A stretch of DNA of 64,000 nucleotides, taken from assembly GCF_017592475.1 (NCBI RefSeq), contig NZ_JAGFNP010000004.1:1-64000 (forward strand), written 5' to 3'. Below are positions 52,048 to 61,072 of the stretch, piece after piece. Every line of letters starts with the position of its first letter. The first letter of the stretch is position 1. This stretch comes from Glycomyces niveus (GTDB lineage: Bacteria; Actinomycetota; Actinomycetes; Mycobacteriales; Micromonosporaceae). A model generated the notes under the pieces. That model searched no databases. It was not told where the DNA came from and saw nothing but the letters and a program-made list of their open reading frames with translations. The position numbers and the translations under genes are program-made.

Positions 52048-53783
52048 GCGCCACCGACCTCCACGAGCGGCTGCCGATCGCGAGCCCGGCGCAGGTGCGC
52101 CGGGCGTTCCGCGGGCTGCTCGCCGCCGACAAGGGCCCGGCCGTGCAGGTCCTGATCATGTACACGCTCGCGGCCGGGTTCAGCGTCGCCATCCCGGTCC
52201 TGCTGGGCCGGGTAGTGGACGGGATCGGCGCGGGCTGGGGCGCGCACGAGGTGAACCTGACCTGCGCGGTGATCCTCGCCTGCGTCGCGGTGCAGTTCGT
52301 GCTCAGCCGCTCGGGCCGGCGCGCGGGGTACCGATTCGGCGAGCGGGCGGCAGCGCGGCTGCGCGAGGACGTGGTCGCGCGGGTCCTCGGCCTGCCGCTG
52401 GACCGGGTCGAGCAGGCCGGGCGCGGGGACCTCGGCACCCGCACATCGGCCGACGTCAACACCGTCGCCGACCTGCTGCGGGACAACGGCCCTTCGATGG
52501 TGACCTCGCTGATCGAGGTCGTGGTCCTGTACATCGCCCTGTTCGTGGTCGACCCGCTCCTCGGCCTGGTCTCGCTGCTGACGCTGCCGCCGCTGCTGCT
52601 GGCGTCGCGCCGGTACCTGCGGCAGGCGAACCGGGTGTTCACCGAGCAGCGCGCGGCCATGAGTGAGGCCGCCGAGACGCTCTCCGCGTCCGGGAGCGGC
52701 GCGAGGACCGTTGCGGCGCTGGCGATGCAGGAGGAGCGGCGGGCGATCGGGCACGCCCGGGCCGAGACCCTGTTCGAGCGGTTCAAGCGGCTCATCCGGC
52801 TGCAGGTCGAGTTCTTCTTCTTCCTGTTGTGGCTCAACCGGCTGCAGCTCGTGCTGGTCGTCGTCGCCGCCGGGTTCTGGTACCTCGAGGGCGGCATGAG
52901 CCTCGGCACCGCGATCGCCGCGATCACCGTGGTGGTGCGCATCGCCAACCCGACGAACTCGGTCATGACCCAGCTCAGCGAGTTCCAGCAGGGCGCGGCG
53001 GCGCTGGCGCGCATCGCGGGCGTCGGCCTCATCGAGCCCGAGACCCGCGATGCCGTTCCGGACGGGAACGACCTGGTGCTCGACACGGTGACCTTCGGAT
53101 ACGGCGACGGCCCCGACGTGCTCCACGGCCTCAGCCTCCATCCGCGGCAGGGCGAGCGGCTGGTCGTCGTCGGGCCCTCCGGGGCCGGCAAGTCGACGAT
53201 CGCGCGCCTCCTCGCCGGGATCGACCGGCCGCGCACCGGGACGGCGACACTCGGCGGCGTCCCCGTGAGCGACATCCCGGTCGAGGAGCTGCGCCGCCGC
53301 GTCGTGCTCGTGACCCAGGAGCACTACGTGTTCACCGCGACTCTGCGCGAGAACCTGATCCTCGCCGCCCCTGACGCGGACGACGCGCGGCTGGTGGCGG
53401 CACTGCGCCGCGTCGATGCGGGCTGGGCCGTGGCGACCGGGCTCGACACGATGCTCGGCCCCGAGCACCGGCAGCTGACCACGGCCGAGGCGCAGCAGAT
53501 CGCGCTCGCCCGCGTCGTGATCGCCGACCCGCCGATCGTGATCCTCGACGAGGCCACGGCCGGCATCGACCCGGCGAGCGCGGGCAATGTGGAGGTCGCG
53601 CTGGCGGCGGCGCTCGAGGGCCGCACGGTCATCGCGATCGCGCACCAGCTGCAGGCGGCGGCTTCGGCGGACCGGATCGCGGTGGTCGAGGACGGCCGGA
53701 TCGCCGAGGAGGGCCCGCACGCCGCGCTGCTCGCGGCGGGCGGGGTCTACGCCGGACTCTGGCACGCGTGGCAGGGCGACTGA
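52044..53783 (+). CDS. ABC exporter half-transporter with degenerate signature (subunit 2)
   Basis: 579 aa, complementary to subunit 1. Transmembrane domain about residues 20-320, then Walker A GPSGAGKST (about 377), Walker B VILDEATAGID (about 499) and H-loop AIAHQL, all intact. The signature motif, normally LSGGQ, is LTTAE (about 478). Paired with subunit 1 it gives exactly one competent ATP site (this Walker A with that LSGGQ) and one dead site. GGAGGGGAG precedes the start. Substrate unknown; proximity to siderophore uptake hints at siderophore or peptide export. Confidence 0.9.
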   Translation: MSATDLHERLPIASPAQVRRAFRGLLAADKGPAVQVLIMYTLAAGFSVAIPVLLGRVVDGIGAGWGAHEVNLTCAVILACVAVQFVLSRSGRRAGYRFGERAAARLREDVVARVLGLPLDRVEQAGRGDLGTRTSADVNTVADLLRDNGPSMVTSLIEVVVLYIALFVVDPLLGLVSLLTLPPLLLASRRYLRQANRVFTEQRAAMSEAAETLSASGSGARTVAALAMQEERRAIGHARAETLFERFKRLIRLQVEFFFFLLWLNRLQLVLVVVAAGFWYLEGGMSLGTAIAAITVVVRIANPTNSVMTQLSEFQQGAAALARIAGVGLIEPETRDAVPDGNDLVLDTVTFGYGDGPDVLHGLSLHPRQGERLVVVGPSGAGKSTIARLLAGIDRPRTGTATLGGVPVSDIPVEELRRRVVLVTQEHYVFTATLRENLILAAPDADDARLVAALRRVDAGWAVATGLDTMLGPEHRQLTTAEAQQIALARVVIADPPIVILDEATAGIDPASAGNVEVALAAALEGRTVIAIAHQLQAAASADRIAVVEDGRIAEEGPHAALLAAGGVYAGLWHAWQGD

Positions 53784-54029
53784 TCCGTTGGTGTGATGCC
53801 GACGGGGCGAGGGTGGTGCCGGGTGGTTTCGATGGTCGGGAACTGCGCTGGTCTCGCTTACCCCTGTCGGCGACGGAGGGCGCTCGGGGGCTTGCCGCTG
53901 GGTGGCTGGAGGCGACCTCCCGACCCGCAGGGACCCCCTTGCGCTTTGCCTTGGGGCCCAGGCAGGCAGGCGAAACATGAATATCTTCTCGACTTGTGGG
54001 TGATGGCAGGCAAGGCTGTTCGCGAGACA
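53784..54029. other. Intergenic stretch downstream of the ABC exporter
   Basis: About 245 bases with no supported gene; the open frame from 53793 has no ribosome binding site and runs into the repeat. No simple terminator was identified. Confidence 0.4.
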
Positions 54030-54346
54030 ATCGAGGTACGCACAGGGGTACGGAAAACGTACAGGTGGCGAGTAGGTGCAAGCAGACTACGACAAGCCTC
54101 TGGCCGAAACCCAAACCGGACCGATTCCGAGCGCGACCGCTCAGCCCCAGGTGCTATCGGGATCCGCAGCTGACCACGGCCCTTCGGGGGCGTGCTGGGC
54201 GGGAGATCGACGGTCGGGATCACCTCGGCCGCGGCAGTGCCCGGAACGAGGCACACGAACTCGTAAGACCGCCAGCGTGAATGGCAATGCCGGCCGGCAT
54301 TGGAGGACCCGGTCTACCCATTGCCCTCATGCGAGGCAGCAATCAC
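54030..54346 (+). repeat. Copy B of the ~315-bp dispersed intergenic repeat
   Basis: Homologue of 23624-23939, same orientation, 30 kb away. The core is about 85% identical, with insertions or deletions of one base that disrupt every shared frame. Hairpin GAGCG-CGAC-CGCTC (54129-54142) replaces GAGCT-CATC-GGCTC of copy A: the innermost pair changed from T-G to G-C, a consistent double change. The second hairpin here has a TTCG-type loop (54179-54191) where copy A has GCA. Located between the ABC exporter and serpin genes. Confidence 0.75.
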
Positions 54347-54480
54347 TCCGACCAGCTGAGCGCCACGGTGTCCAGACTGGCGGACACACCTCGCCCAGGC
54401 GATGAGGTGTGCGTGGGAGGCGGAACGACTTTCCACCGATCGAGGACGTAAGGGAGGGAAAGTAAGGGAGGGAATCGAGA
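54347..54480. other. Intergenic tail with hairpin and 14-bp tandem repeat
   Basis: Contains CACACCTC/GAGGTGTG (54385-54411), a perfect 8-bp stem, and a perfect tandem duplication GTAAGGGAGGGAA at 54448-54460 and 54462-54474. The stem could end transcription of the serpin gene or the repeat. Confidence 0.45.
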
Positions 54481-55677
54481 CTAGCCGCGCTCGGGCTCGT
54501 CGACCCAGCCGGCGATGAGGATCAGGCCGGACGGGCGGTGGCGGGCGAGGTAGGCGAAGGGGCGGTCGAAGCGGACCGATGCCCGCACGTGCCGGTGCTG
54601 GGGCTTCGCGAAGAACCCGGCGCGGGTCATGGCGATCGCGGTGACGGCCGCGGCCTCGAAACCGATGGCGCTGAACACCGACATCGCGGTCTGCTTGGCT
54701 TGTGTCACGTACACCGGCTGGGCCGCAAGGCGGTCGAAGCGGGCGCGCTCTTCATCGGAGGCGAGCACGAGCCCGAGCGCTTCGGCGTCTTCGAGGAGGT
54801 CGAGGTTGCTGTCGAGCGAGAAGCGGACCGTCTGGACACTCACTTCAGGGCCGGTCTGCGGCCGCATTCCCTGGTACTCGGCGACTTCGACGCCGACGGC
54901 CCGCTCGCCCACCTCGAGTTCGGTCGAGGAGCGGCCCCAGCCGGGATCGGTCGCGGCGTCGATGAGGGCGCTCATGACCGCTTGCGGCGCAAGGCCTTCG
55001 CGCCCGAGGCCGAGGAGCACGTCGATGCCGCCGTCGCCGGGGACCGTGAGGACCGAGGCGTCTTCGGCGACGCGGAGGACGTCGTCATTCAGCGTCGCGG
55101 TGAGCGCCCGGCAGCGGCCGAGCTTGGACCAGGGGCCGCGGTCGAAGGCGCGGCTCGCGTCCCGGAACGGCGTGCGCCAAGTGGTGCGCACCGACAGGGC
55201 GCTGGCGAGGACGAGGTCGATCGCCTGCTGGAAGTCCAGCGGCATCCGCTCGATGAGCCCGTCGGTGTTCCGCGACGCCCACGCGTCGAGGGCCGCCTTG
55301 TCGGCTGCAGGGTCGCCGGTGAGCGACCCGACGGCCTCCACCGGGAGCTTGGCGACCCATTCGGGGTCGAGCGTGACCCTGCCGCCGGCCCAAGCGCCGA
55401 TGGCGAGGCGGATCGCCGGACTGGTCCGGGCCGCTTCGAGCAGCGCCGCAGGGACCTTCGCGGCCTGGTCCGCGTCGATGCCGGCGGCGGCGAGCAGTTC
55501 GTCGCGGGTGTCCTCGACGGCGCCGGTCGCCAGCGCGGCGAGCAGGGGCCAGATGCCGAGTCCGGAGGCGACCGCCGGCACCGAGTCGCGGGAGGCGAGC
55601 CACCGCCTCGTGAACTCGTTGGCGGCCTTGACCTCGCGTTCGGCGAGTGCGTCCTGGATCGTCGTCTCGGTGCCCAT
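54481..55677 (-). CDS. Serpin-family protein (copy 2)
   Basis: 398 aa, no signal peptide. The serpin reactive-loop hinge and breach regions are recognisable: KQTAMSVFSAIGFEAAAVTAI near residue 335, then the C-terminal FDRPFAYLARHRPSGLILIAGWV, equivalent to FxRPFxxxIxxxxTGxILFxGxV. ATG 55677 was chosen because the open frame upstream continues into copy 1. Cytoplasmic location is inferred. Tandem with copy 1, about half identical. Confidence 0.8.
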   Translation of the reverse strand: MGTETTIQDALAEREVKAANEFTRRWLASRDSVPAVASGLGIWPLLAALATGAVEDTRDELLAAAGIDADQAAKVPAALLEAARTSPAIRLAIGAWAGGRVTLDPEWVAKLPVEAVGSLTGDPAADKAALDAWASRNTDGLIERMPLDFQQAIDLVLASALSVRTTWRTPFRDASRAFDRGPWSKLGRCRALTATLNDDVLRVAEDASVLTVPGDGGIDVLLGLGREGLAPQAVMSALIDAATDPGWGRSSTELEVGERAVGVEVAEYQGMRPQTGPEVSVQTVRFSLDSNLDLLEDAEALGLVLASDEERARFDRLAAQPVYVTQAKQTAMSVFSAIGFEAAAVTAIAMTRAGFFAKPQHRHVRASVRFDRPFAYLARHRPSGLILIAGWVDEPERG

Positions 55678-55724
55678 GCCCTGGATGCTAACCCGGTCGT
55701 GCCGCCGCGCCCGGCGGTTGCGGA

Positions 55725-56909
55725 CTATGCGCCGAGTTCGCTGACCCAGCCGGCGATGAGGATGAGGCCGGAGGGGCGGTGGCGGGCGAGGTAGGCGAAG
55801 GGGCGGTCGAAGGTGACGACGACGGCGCGGTGGCGGTGCATCTCCTGCGGCGGGGCCGCGCCCATCCAGTCCATGCCGAACGCGGTGACGGCGGCGGCCT
55901 CGAATCCGGTGGCGCTGAAGACCGCGGTGCAGGTCTGCTTGGCCTGGCTCACGTAGAGGCGTTGGGCCGCAAGGCGGTCGAACTGCGCGAACTCGTCGTC
56001 GGAGGCGAGTTCGAGGCCGAGGGAGGCGGCGTCTTCGAGGAGGTCGAGGTCGCTGTCGAGCTTGAACGCGGGCACGATCGCGTTGATCTCGGGACCGGTC
56101 TGCGGCTGGGGGCTCGGGTACTCGAGGAGGGTGACGCCGATCGGCTGCGCTTCCGCGGTGAGTTCGGTTGCGGGGCGGCCCCATGCGGGGTCGGCGGCCG
56201 CGTCGATGAGGGTCGAGAGGACGTCTCGGGGCGGGGTCGTTTCGAGGCCGAGCGCGAGCAGGACGTCGATGTCGTCGCCGCCGGGCACGGTGAGCACGGC
56301 CGTGTCGGCGCTGACCCGCAGGACTGCTTCGCGGTAGCAGGCGGTGAGGACGGTGCCGGCGTCTTTCCAAGGGCCGCTGCGGAAGGGCGCGCGCTCGTCG
56401 AAGGGGGTGCGCCAGGTCGTGCGCACCGACAGCGCGCTGGCGAGGAGCAGTTCGATCGGTTCCTCCAGGTTCACCGGCATCCGCTCGATGAGGCCGCCGG
56501 TGTTGCGGGAGGCCCAGGCGTCGAGGGCGGGCTTGTCGACGGCGGCGTCGCCGGTGAGCGCGCCGATGGCGTCGACCGGGAGGCCGCCGATCCAGTCGGG
56601 GTCGAGGGTGACCCTCGGTCCGGCCCAGGCCGCCAGCGCGAGGTTGAGGGCGGGGGCGGACTTGACCGCGTCGAGGAGGGCGGCGGGGACGTCGGCGGCC
56701 TGGCCGATGTCGAGCCCGGCGGCTTCCAGCAGTTCGTCGAGGGTGGCTTCGACCGCGCCGGTCGCGAGGACGGCGAGCAGGGGCCAGATGCCGAGCCCGG
56801 AGGCGACCGCGGGGACTTCGGCGCGGCCGGTGAGCCAGCTGCGGGTGAGCTCGTTGGCGGCGGCGATCTCGTCGGCGTTGAGCGCGTCTTGCAGGGTGGT
56901 CTGCTCCAT
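55725..56909 (-). CDS. Serpin-family protein (copy 1)
   Basis: 394 aa, paralogue of the next gene with conserved blocks (VPAVASGLGIWPLLA, LDAWASRNTGGLIERMP, SVRTTWRTPF). The reactive loop region reads KQTCTAVFSATGFEAAAVTAFG and the C-terminus FDRPFAYLARHRPSG. The two genes differ most near the predicted P1 site (FGMDWMGA here, IAMTRAG in copy 2), implying distinct protease targets. No signal peptide. Divergent from the ribosomal protection protein. Confidence 0.8.
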   Translation of the reverse strand: MEQTTLQDALNADEIAAANELTRSWLTGRAEVPAVASGLGIWPLLAVLATGAVEATLDELLEAAGLDIGQAADVPAALLDAVKSAPALNLALAAWAGPRVTLDPDWIGGLPVDAIGALTGDAAVDKPALDAWASRNTGGLIERMPVNLEEPIELLLASALSVRTTWRTPFDERAPFRSGPWKDAGTVLTACYREAVLRVSADTAVLTVPGGDDIDVLLALGLETTPPRDVLSTLIDAAADPAWGRPATELTAEAQPIGVTLLEYPSPQPQTGPEINAIVPAFKLDSDLDLLEDAASLGLELASDDEFAQFDRLAAQRLYVSQAKQTCTAVFSATGFEAAAVTAFGMDWMGAAPPQEMHRHRAVVVTFDRPFAYLARHRPSGLILIAGWVSELGA

Positions 56910-56946
56910 GCACCGGATGCTAGCGGTCCGGTGCGCGCTAATTCGC

Positions 56947-56975
56947 TTGCGCGGTCCCCTGAGGGGTCCTACCCT
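56947..56975 (+). promoter_or_regulatory. Promoter of the ribosomal protection gene
   Basis: TTGCGC (56947-56952) and TACCCT (56970-56975) with a 17-bp spacer that contains the palindrome CCCCTGAGGGG (56956-56966). Gives a leader of about 105 bases. Confidence 0.6.
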
Positions 56976-57027
56976 CGGCTGATCGTCGGTCCAGACGTGT
57001 CAGTCCTCGCCTGAGCAGGAGATCGCC

Positions 57028-57135
57028 ATGCGCCAAATCTCGGAGTGCCTCATCCGAAACCAGACGATCTCACTCTCGAGGACCTGCTTTGCCTTTTCTG
57101 AATCTGGGGATTCTCGCCCACGTCGACGCCGGTAA
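57028..57135 (+). CDS. Overlapping upstream ORF, candidate leader peptide of the ribosomal protection gene
   Basis: 35 codons beginning MRQISECLIRNQTISLSR, in a different frame from the downstream gene and ending 47 bases inside it. It has a better ribosome binding site (GCAGGAG 6 bases before the ATG) than the TTG start of the main gene. Translation of one would interfere with the other, suggesting drug-responsive translational control. Existence of the peptide is unproven. Confidence 0.45.
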   Translation: MRQISECLIRNQTISLSRTCFAFSESGDSRPRRRR

Positions 57136-58993
57136 GACCAGCCTGACCGAGCGGCTGCTGTTCAACGCGGGCATCATCGACCGCGTCGGCAGCGTCGACT
57201 CCGGCAGCACGCAGACCGACTCCATGGACTTGGAGCGGCGGCGCGGTATCACCATCCAGTCGGCGGTCGTGGCGTTCCAGCTGGACGGCCTCACCGTCAA
57301 CCTCATCGACACTCCCGGTCACACCGACTTCATCGCGGAGGTGGAGCGGGCGCTTCGCGTGCTCGACGGCGCGGTGCTCGTGGTCTCGGCCGTCGAAGGC
57401 GTGCAGGCGCAGACGCGCGTCCTGTTCCGCACGCTGGAGCGGCTGGGCGTGCCGACGCTCCTGTTCGTCAACAAGGTCGACCGCCGGGGCGCGCGCGAGG
57501 ACGACCTCATGCGGGACCTGGCCGAGATGCTGAGCCCGCGGCTGCTGCCGATGGGGACGGTCCGGGCGATCGGCACCGGCGACGCCGAAGTGGCGCCGTT
57601 CGGGTTCGGCGACCCGGTTTTCACCGAGCAGGCGGTCGAGATGCTCACCGCGGGCTCGGACGAGTTCCTGGCCGCGTACCTCGACGACCCCGACGCGCTC
57701 GACTGCGACGCCGAGCTGGCCGCGCAGGTGCGCACTGGCCGGGCCCACCCGGTCTACTTCGGGTCGGCCGTGACCGGCGCGGGCGTGGCGGCGCTGACCG
57801 ACGGCATCCGCCGGTATCTTCCTGTGCCGCAACGGGACCCGGAGGGCGAGCCGGTCGGGACGGTGTTCAAGGTCGAGCACGCCGCGGCGGGCCAGAAGGT
57901 GGCGTACGTGCGGCTGCGCAGCGGGCGGATCGCACCGCGGGAGCAGCTCACGACGTTCCGCCGCGTCGACGGGACCGTCGAGTCCTTCGAGGGCAAGGTG
58001 ACCGCCGTAGAGGTCTTCGCGACCGGCACCGAGACGGTGACGGCGGTCGCCGAGCCCGGGAGCATCGCGAAGGTCAAGGGCCTCACCGAGGTCCGCATCG
58101 GCGACGCGATCGGCTCGGAGGACGCGCTGGCGAGCGGCGGGTTCTTCACGCCGCCGACGCTGGAGACGGTGGTGCGCCCGGCCGATCCGCACGACCGCAT
58201 CCCGCTGAACCGGGCGCTGCTGAGCCTGGCCGAGCGGGATCCGCTGGTCGACCCGCACTTGGACGAGCTGTCCGAGGAGATGGCGGTGCGGCTCTACGGC
58301 GAGGTGCAGAAAGAAGTAGTGGCCTCGCTGCTGGACGAGGAGTTCGGCATCGCGGTCGAGTTCGAGGAGACGCGCGCGATCCACGTCGAGCGCCCGGCCC
58401 GGACGGTCGAGGCGCTCCACGAGATGGGCCCGTGGCAGCAGACCCCGCACATCGCGACCGTGGGCCTGCGGCTGGAGCCGGGCGAGCCGGGGTCCGGCCT
58501 GCACTACGGGCTCGAGGTCGAGCGGGGCTCTTTGACGCGGGCGCTCCGCAACGCCGTGGAGGAGACCGTCCACAAGGTCCTGAGGCGGGGTCTGTACGGC
58601 TGGGCGGTGACCGACTGCCGGGTCCTGTTGACGGCCACCGGCTACATCGGCCGGGCCAGCACCGCGAACGACTTCCGCGAGGTCACCGCGTTCCTCCTCG
58701 ACCTCATGCTCAAAGAGGCCGGCACCGTGGTCTGCGAGCCGGTGAACAGCTTCCACGTGGAGTTCCCGTCCGGAACCGGCAACGCGGTGCTCAAGACCCT
58801 CGGCGAGGCTCGCTCGAACATCAAGGGCCAGTTCTCGACCGAGACCACCGGCTACGTCTCGGGGTTCATGCCGACCGAAGCCGTCCACGGCGTCGAGCGG
58901 CGCCTCCCGGGCATCACGGAGGGCCTGGCGCTCTTCACGACCGAGTTCGCCGAATACCGCCCGGTCTACGGCACCCCGCCCAGGCGCGGCTAG
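57089..58993 (+). CDS. otrA: Tetracycline resistance ribosomal protection protein (OtrA/Tet(M)-like GTPase)
   Basis: 634-aa EF-G-like GTPase that dislodges tetracycline from the ribosome. G1 is AHVDAGKTS, G2 RGIT, G3 DTPGH and G4 NKVD. The C-terminal domain IV carries the loop elements that reach the decoding site (QFSTETTGYVSGFMPTEAVHG). The start is TTG at 57089 (PFLNLGILAHVDAGK), the only in-frame start, with GAGGA upstream. Similar to chromosomal OtrA-type proteins of actinomycetes. The gene is common in producers and non-producers; it does not prove tetracycline production. Confidence 0.9.
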   Translation: MPFLNLGILAHVDAGKTSLTERLLFNAGIIDRVGSVDSGSTQTDSMDLERRRGITIQSAVVAFQLDGLTVNLIDTPGHTDFIAEVERALRVLDGAVLVVSAVEGVQAQTRVLFRTLERLGVPTLLFVNKVDRRGAREDDLMRDLAEMLSPRLLPMGTVRAIGTGDAEVAPFGFGDPVFTEQAVEMLTAGSDEFLAAYLDDPDALDCDAELAAQVRTGRAHPVYFGSAVTGAGVAALTDGIRRYLPVPQRDPEGEPVGTVFKVEHAAAGQKVAYVRLRSGRIAPREQLTTFRRVDGTVESFEGKVTAVEVFATGTETVTAVAEPGSIAKVKGLTEVRIGDAIGSEDALASGGFFTPPTLETVVRPADPHDRIPLNRALLSLAERDPLVDPHLDELSEEMAVRLYGEVQKEVVASLLDEEFGIAVEFEETRAIHVERPARTVEALHEMGPWQQTPHIATVGLRLEPGEPGSGLHYGLEVERGSLTRALRNAVEETVHKVLRRGLYGWAVTDCRVLLTATGYIGRASTANDFREVTAFLLDLMLKEAGTVVCEPVNSFHVEFPSGTGNAVLKTLGEARSNIKGQFSTETTGYVSGFMPTEAVHGVERRLPGITEGLALFTTEFAEYRPVYGTPPRRG

Positions 58994-59000
58994 GAGCAGC

Positions 59001-59747
59001 ATGGAGATCAAGCAGGTCGAGGACCGCTGGGAAGTCCGTAATGGATCGGGCCGGGTCGGGACGGCGCACGTGTGGGACCGCCCGGACGGAAAGCGCTTCG
59101 CCTGGTTCGACCCGATCGACGCGGAACTGATCGCCGCCTTGTGCGCGGCGATCGGCGCGGACCGACCGGTGCACACCCTGGCCGACGTGCACGAGCGGGG
59201 CCTGCAGCGGGAACTCGCTGCGGCCGGTTTCGTGGGCGAGCGGTACGAGCACGACTGGACGCTGCCGGTCGCGACGGCGGCCGACTGGGACGACGCGGCG
59301 CTGGCCGGGTTCACGCTCGGCTCGCCCGAGACGTTCGGCATGGACGCGGTGCGGCGCTTCGACGACGAGATCCGCGCCGACATCCCGGGGCTGCGGGGAT
59401 GGCGCTCGGACGCCGCGTTCTGGGAGGGCGAGCACGGCGACGCCGCCTACGACCCGGCGGTCTATCCGATCGCTTGGGACCCGGCGGCCGAGCGGTTCGC
59501 CGGGATCGTGCGGGTCTGGATGGTGGCGTCGGGGCCGCGCCTCGGCCTGGTCGCGGCGGCGCGGCCGTACCGCGGGCGCGGGGTCGCGGCGGCGCTGCTG
59601 GGCACGGCGTTCCGGGTGCTGCGCGATCGCGGCCACGAGACGGTGGCCACCGAGTGCGACGCGGCCAACCCGGGTTCCAAATGGCTGCTGGAGAAGGCGG
59701 GCGGGCAGATCGTCGGCGGCACCGTGGAGTTCATCCGGCATTCATGA
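59001..59747 (+). CDS. GNAT-family N-acetyltransferase
   Basis: 248 aa. The acetyl-CoA motif AARPYRGRGVAAALLGTAF lies at about residues 190-207, and the C-terminal NPGSKWLLEKAGGQIVG is the usual GNAT end. The N-terminal ~130 residues are poorly conserved and could bind the substrate. Starts 7 bases after the ribosomal protection gene, so it is likely co-transcribed with it; whether it modifies an antibiotic is unknown. Confidence 0.82.
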   Translation: MEIKQVEDRWEVRNGSGRVGTAHVWDRPDGKRFAWFDPIDAELIAALCAAIGADRPVHTLADVHERGLQRELAAAGFVGERYEHDWTLPVATAADWDDAALAGFTLGSPETFGMDAVRRFDDEIRADIPGLRGWRSDAAFWEGEHGDAAYDPAVYPIAWDPAAERFAGIVRVWMVASGPRLGLVAAARPYRGRGVAAALLGTAFRVLRDRGHETVATECDAANPGSKWLLEKAGGQIVGGTVEFIRHS

Positions 59748-59794
59748 CGAGGGCGGCATTGGCATTCGGAAGGCGCACTCGCCGCCGGCTCTGG

Positions 59795-60244
59795 TCAATG
59801 AGAGACGCCGGTTTGAGGCTTCCTGGGCCGGCGTGGCATGTGGACGGTGGCGAGGGCGATGAGGAGATTGCCGGCGATGAAGATCCACGGGCCGGGGAGG
59901 AGCAGTCGGCTGCCGGTGACCGACGCTATGAATCCCGCCAGTGCCATCAGCGCCGGCAGCGCGTAGAGGCCGTAGAGCGGCATGCGCATGCGGGCGGCGA
60001 CGAGCATGCCGACGATCGCCGCGGCGGCGGGCGCCGCGAACACGCCAATGACGAGGTACTCGAATCCGGGCCAGTCGTCGGGGCCGTCCGAGGTGGCGTT
60101 GGCGGCCGGGATCAGGAAGAGAGCGAACACGGCGACCGCGGCCAGGATCTGCAGCGCCGTGATGCCCAGGGCGCGGCCGAGCCGCGAAGGCCATCGCGGA
60201 CCGGACCCGCCGTCGAGGTCGGGCGGCCCTTGGTTCGATCTCAT
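59795..60244 (-). CDS. Hypothetical four-TM membrane protein
   Basis: 149 aa with a basic N-terminus and about four hydrophobic segments (LQILAAVAVFALFLIPAA, YLVIGVFAAPAAAAIVGMLV, LYGLYALPALMALAGFIA, WIFIAGNLLIALATV). No conserved domain recognised. Single gene. Confidence 0.6.
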   Translation of the reverse strand: MRSNQGPPDLDGGSGPRWPSRLGRALGITALQILAAVAVFALFLIPAANATSDGPDDWPGFEYLVIGVFAAPAAAAIVGMLVAARMRMPLYGLYALPALMALAGFIASVTGSRLLLPGPWIFIAGNLLIALATVHMPRRPRKPQTGVSH

Positions 60245-60280
60245 GCGCGCCAGATTAGCGGCGTTGCGCCACAGTGGCCC

Positions 60281-60910
60281 TCATGCGCATCGCTCGCGAA
60301 TGCGGGCGAGGCGCTTCTCAAGGGCCGCTTCGGTGTCGGGCCATTCGGCGCGGGTGATGGAGAAGATCGCGGAGTCGCGGAGGAGGCCGTCCTCGCCGGG
60401 TGCCCAGGAGCGGGACCAGTTGCGAAGGACGCCTTCGAACCTCGCGCCCGCGGCCTCGATGGCGGCGCGGGAGCGGGCGTTGCGGGCGTCGGTCTTGAGG
60501 TCGACGCGTTCGACGCCGAGGACGGTGAAGGCGTGGCGGAAGAGCAGGAGCTTCGCTTCGGCGTTGAGGCCGGTGCCCTGGGCAGAGGCGGCGAGCCAGG
60601 TGAAGCCGACCTCGATCGCGTAGAGGCCGCGGCCGGGCAGGTGGCGCGGGTCCCAGAGGGCGGTCGCGCCGACCGCGCGGCCGGTGGCGAGGTCGATCTG
60701 GGCGTACGGGGCGAGCCGGCCCTGGGACTGGCGTTCGAGCTGCTGGTCGATGTAGTCGCCGACCTCGTCGGCGCGCGGGACCCACGTGAACCCGTACCGG
60801 TCGCGGCCTTCTTCTGCGGCCGCGGCGAGGTCCGCCGCGTGCGCGTGCGCGAGGGGTTCGAGGCGCACGCGGTCGCCTTGGAGCACGGGGCCGTCGATCG
60901 GGGGTTCCAT
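60281..60910 (-). CDS. GNAT-family N-acetyltransferase (RimJ/RimL type)
   Basis: 209 aa. The N-terminal [16 protein letters not shown] and the central [21 protein letters not shown] (acetyl-CoA loop) are typical of RimJ/RimL-like enzymes that acetylate protein N-termini or small amines. ATG 60910. Divergent from the oxidoreductase operon, with 162 bp between. Confidence 0.87.
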   Translation of the reverse strand: MEPPIDGPVLQGDRVRLEPLAHAHAADLAAAAEEGRDRYGFTWVPRADEVGDYIDQQLERQSQGRLAPYAQIDLATGRAVGATALWDPRHLPGRGLYAIEVGFTWLAASAQGTGLNAEAKLLLFRHAFTVLGVERVDLKTDARNARSRAAIEAAGARFEGVLRNWSRSWAPGEDGLLRDSAIFSITRAEWPDTEAALEKRLARIRERCA

Positions 60911-61072
60911 AAGGCATCGTCCTTCGTCGTCGCTGCGGGAAGGGTAAGGGCAGCGGGCGCGGGCGGTCGCGCCGTTTTCACCATGCGGGAGGCGCGGCCC
61001 GGTCCGCGGACCGCCGTGTAACCGGGTCCGGGAGCGGGCATACTCTCTGATCGTGCGTGTGTTGAGGGGCAG

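Noticed and set aside
54481..56913. 810-codon open frame spanning both serpins
   Set aside because: The first half is the wrong frame of serpin copy 1; the true gene 2 starts at 55677.
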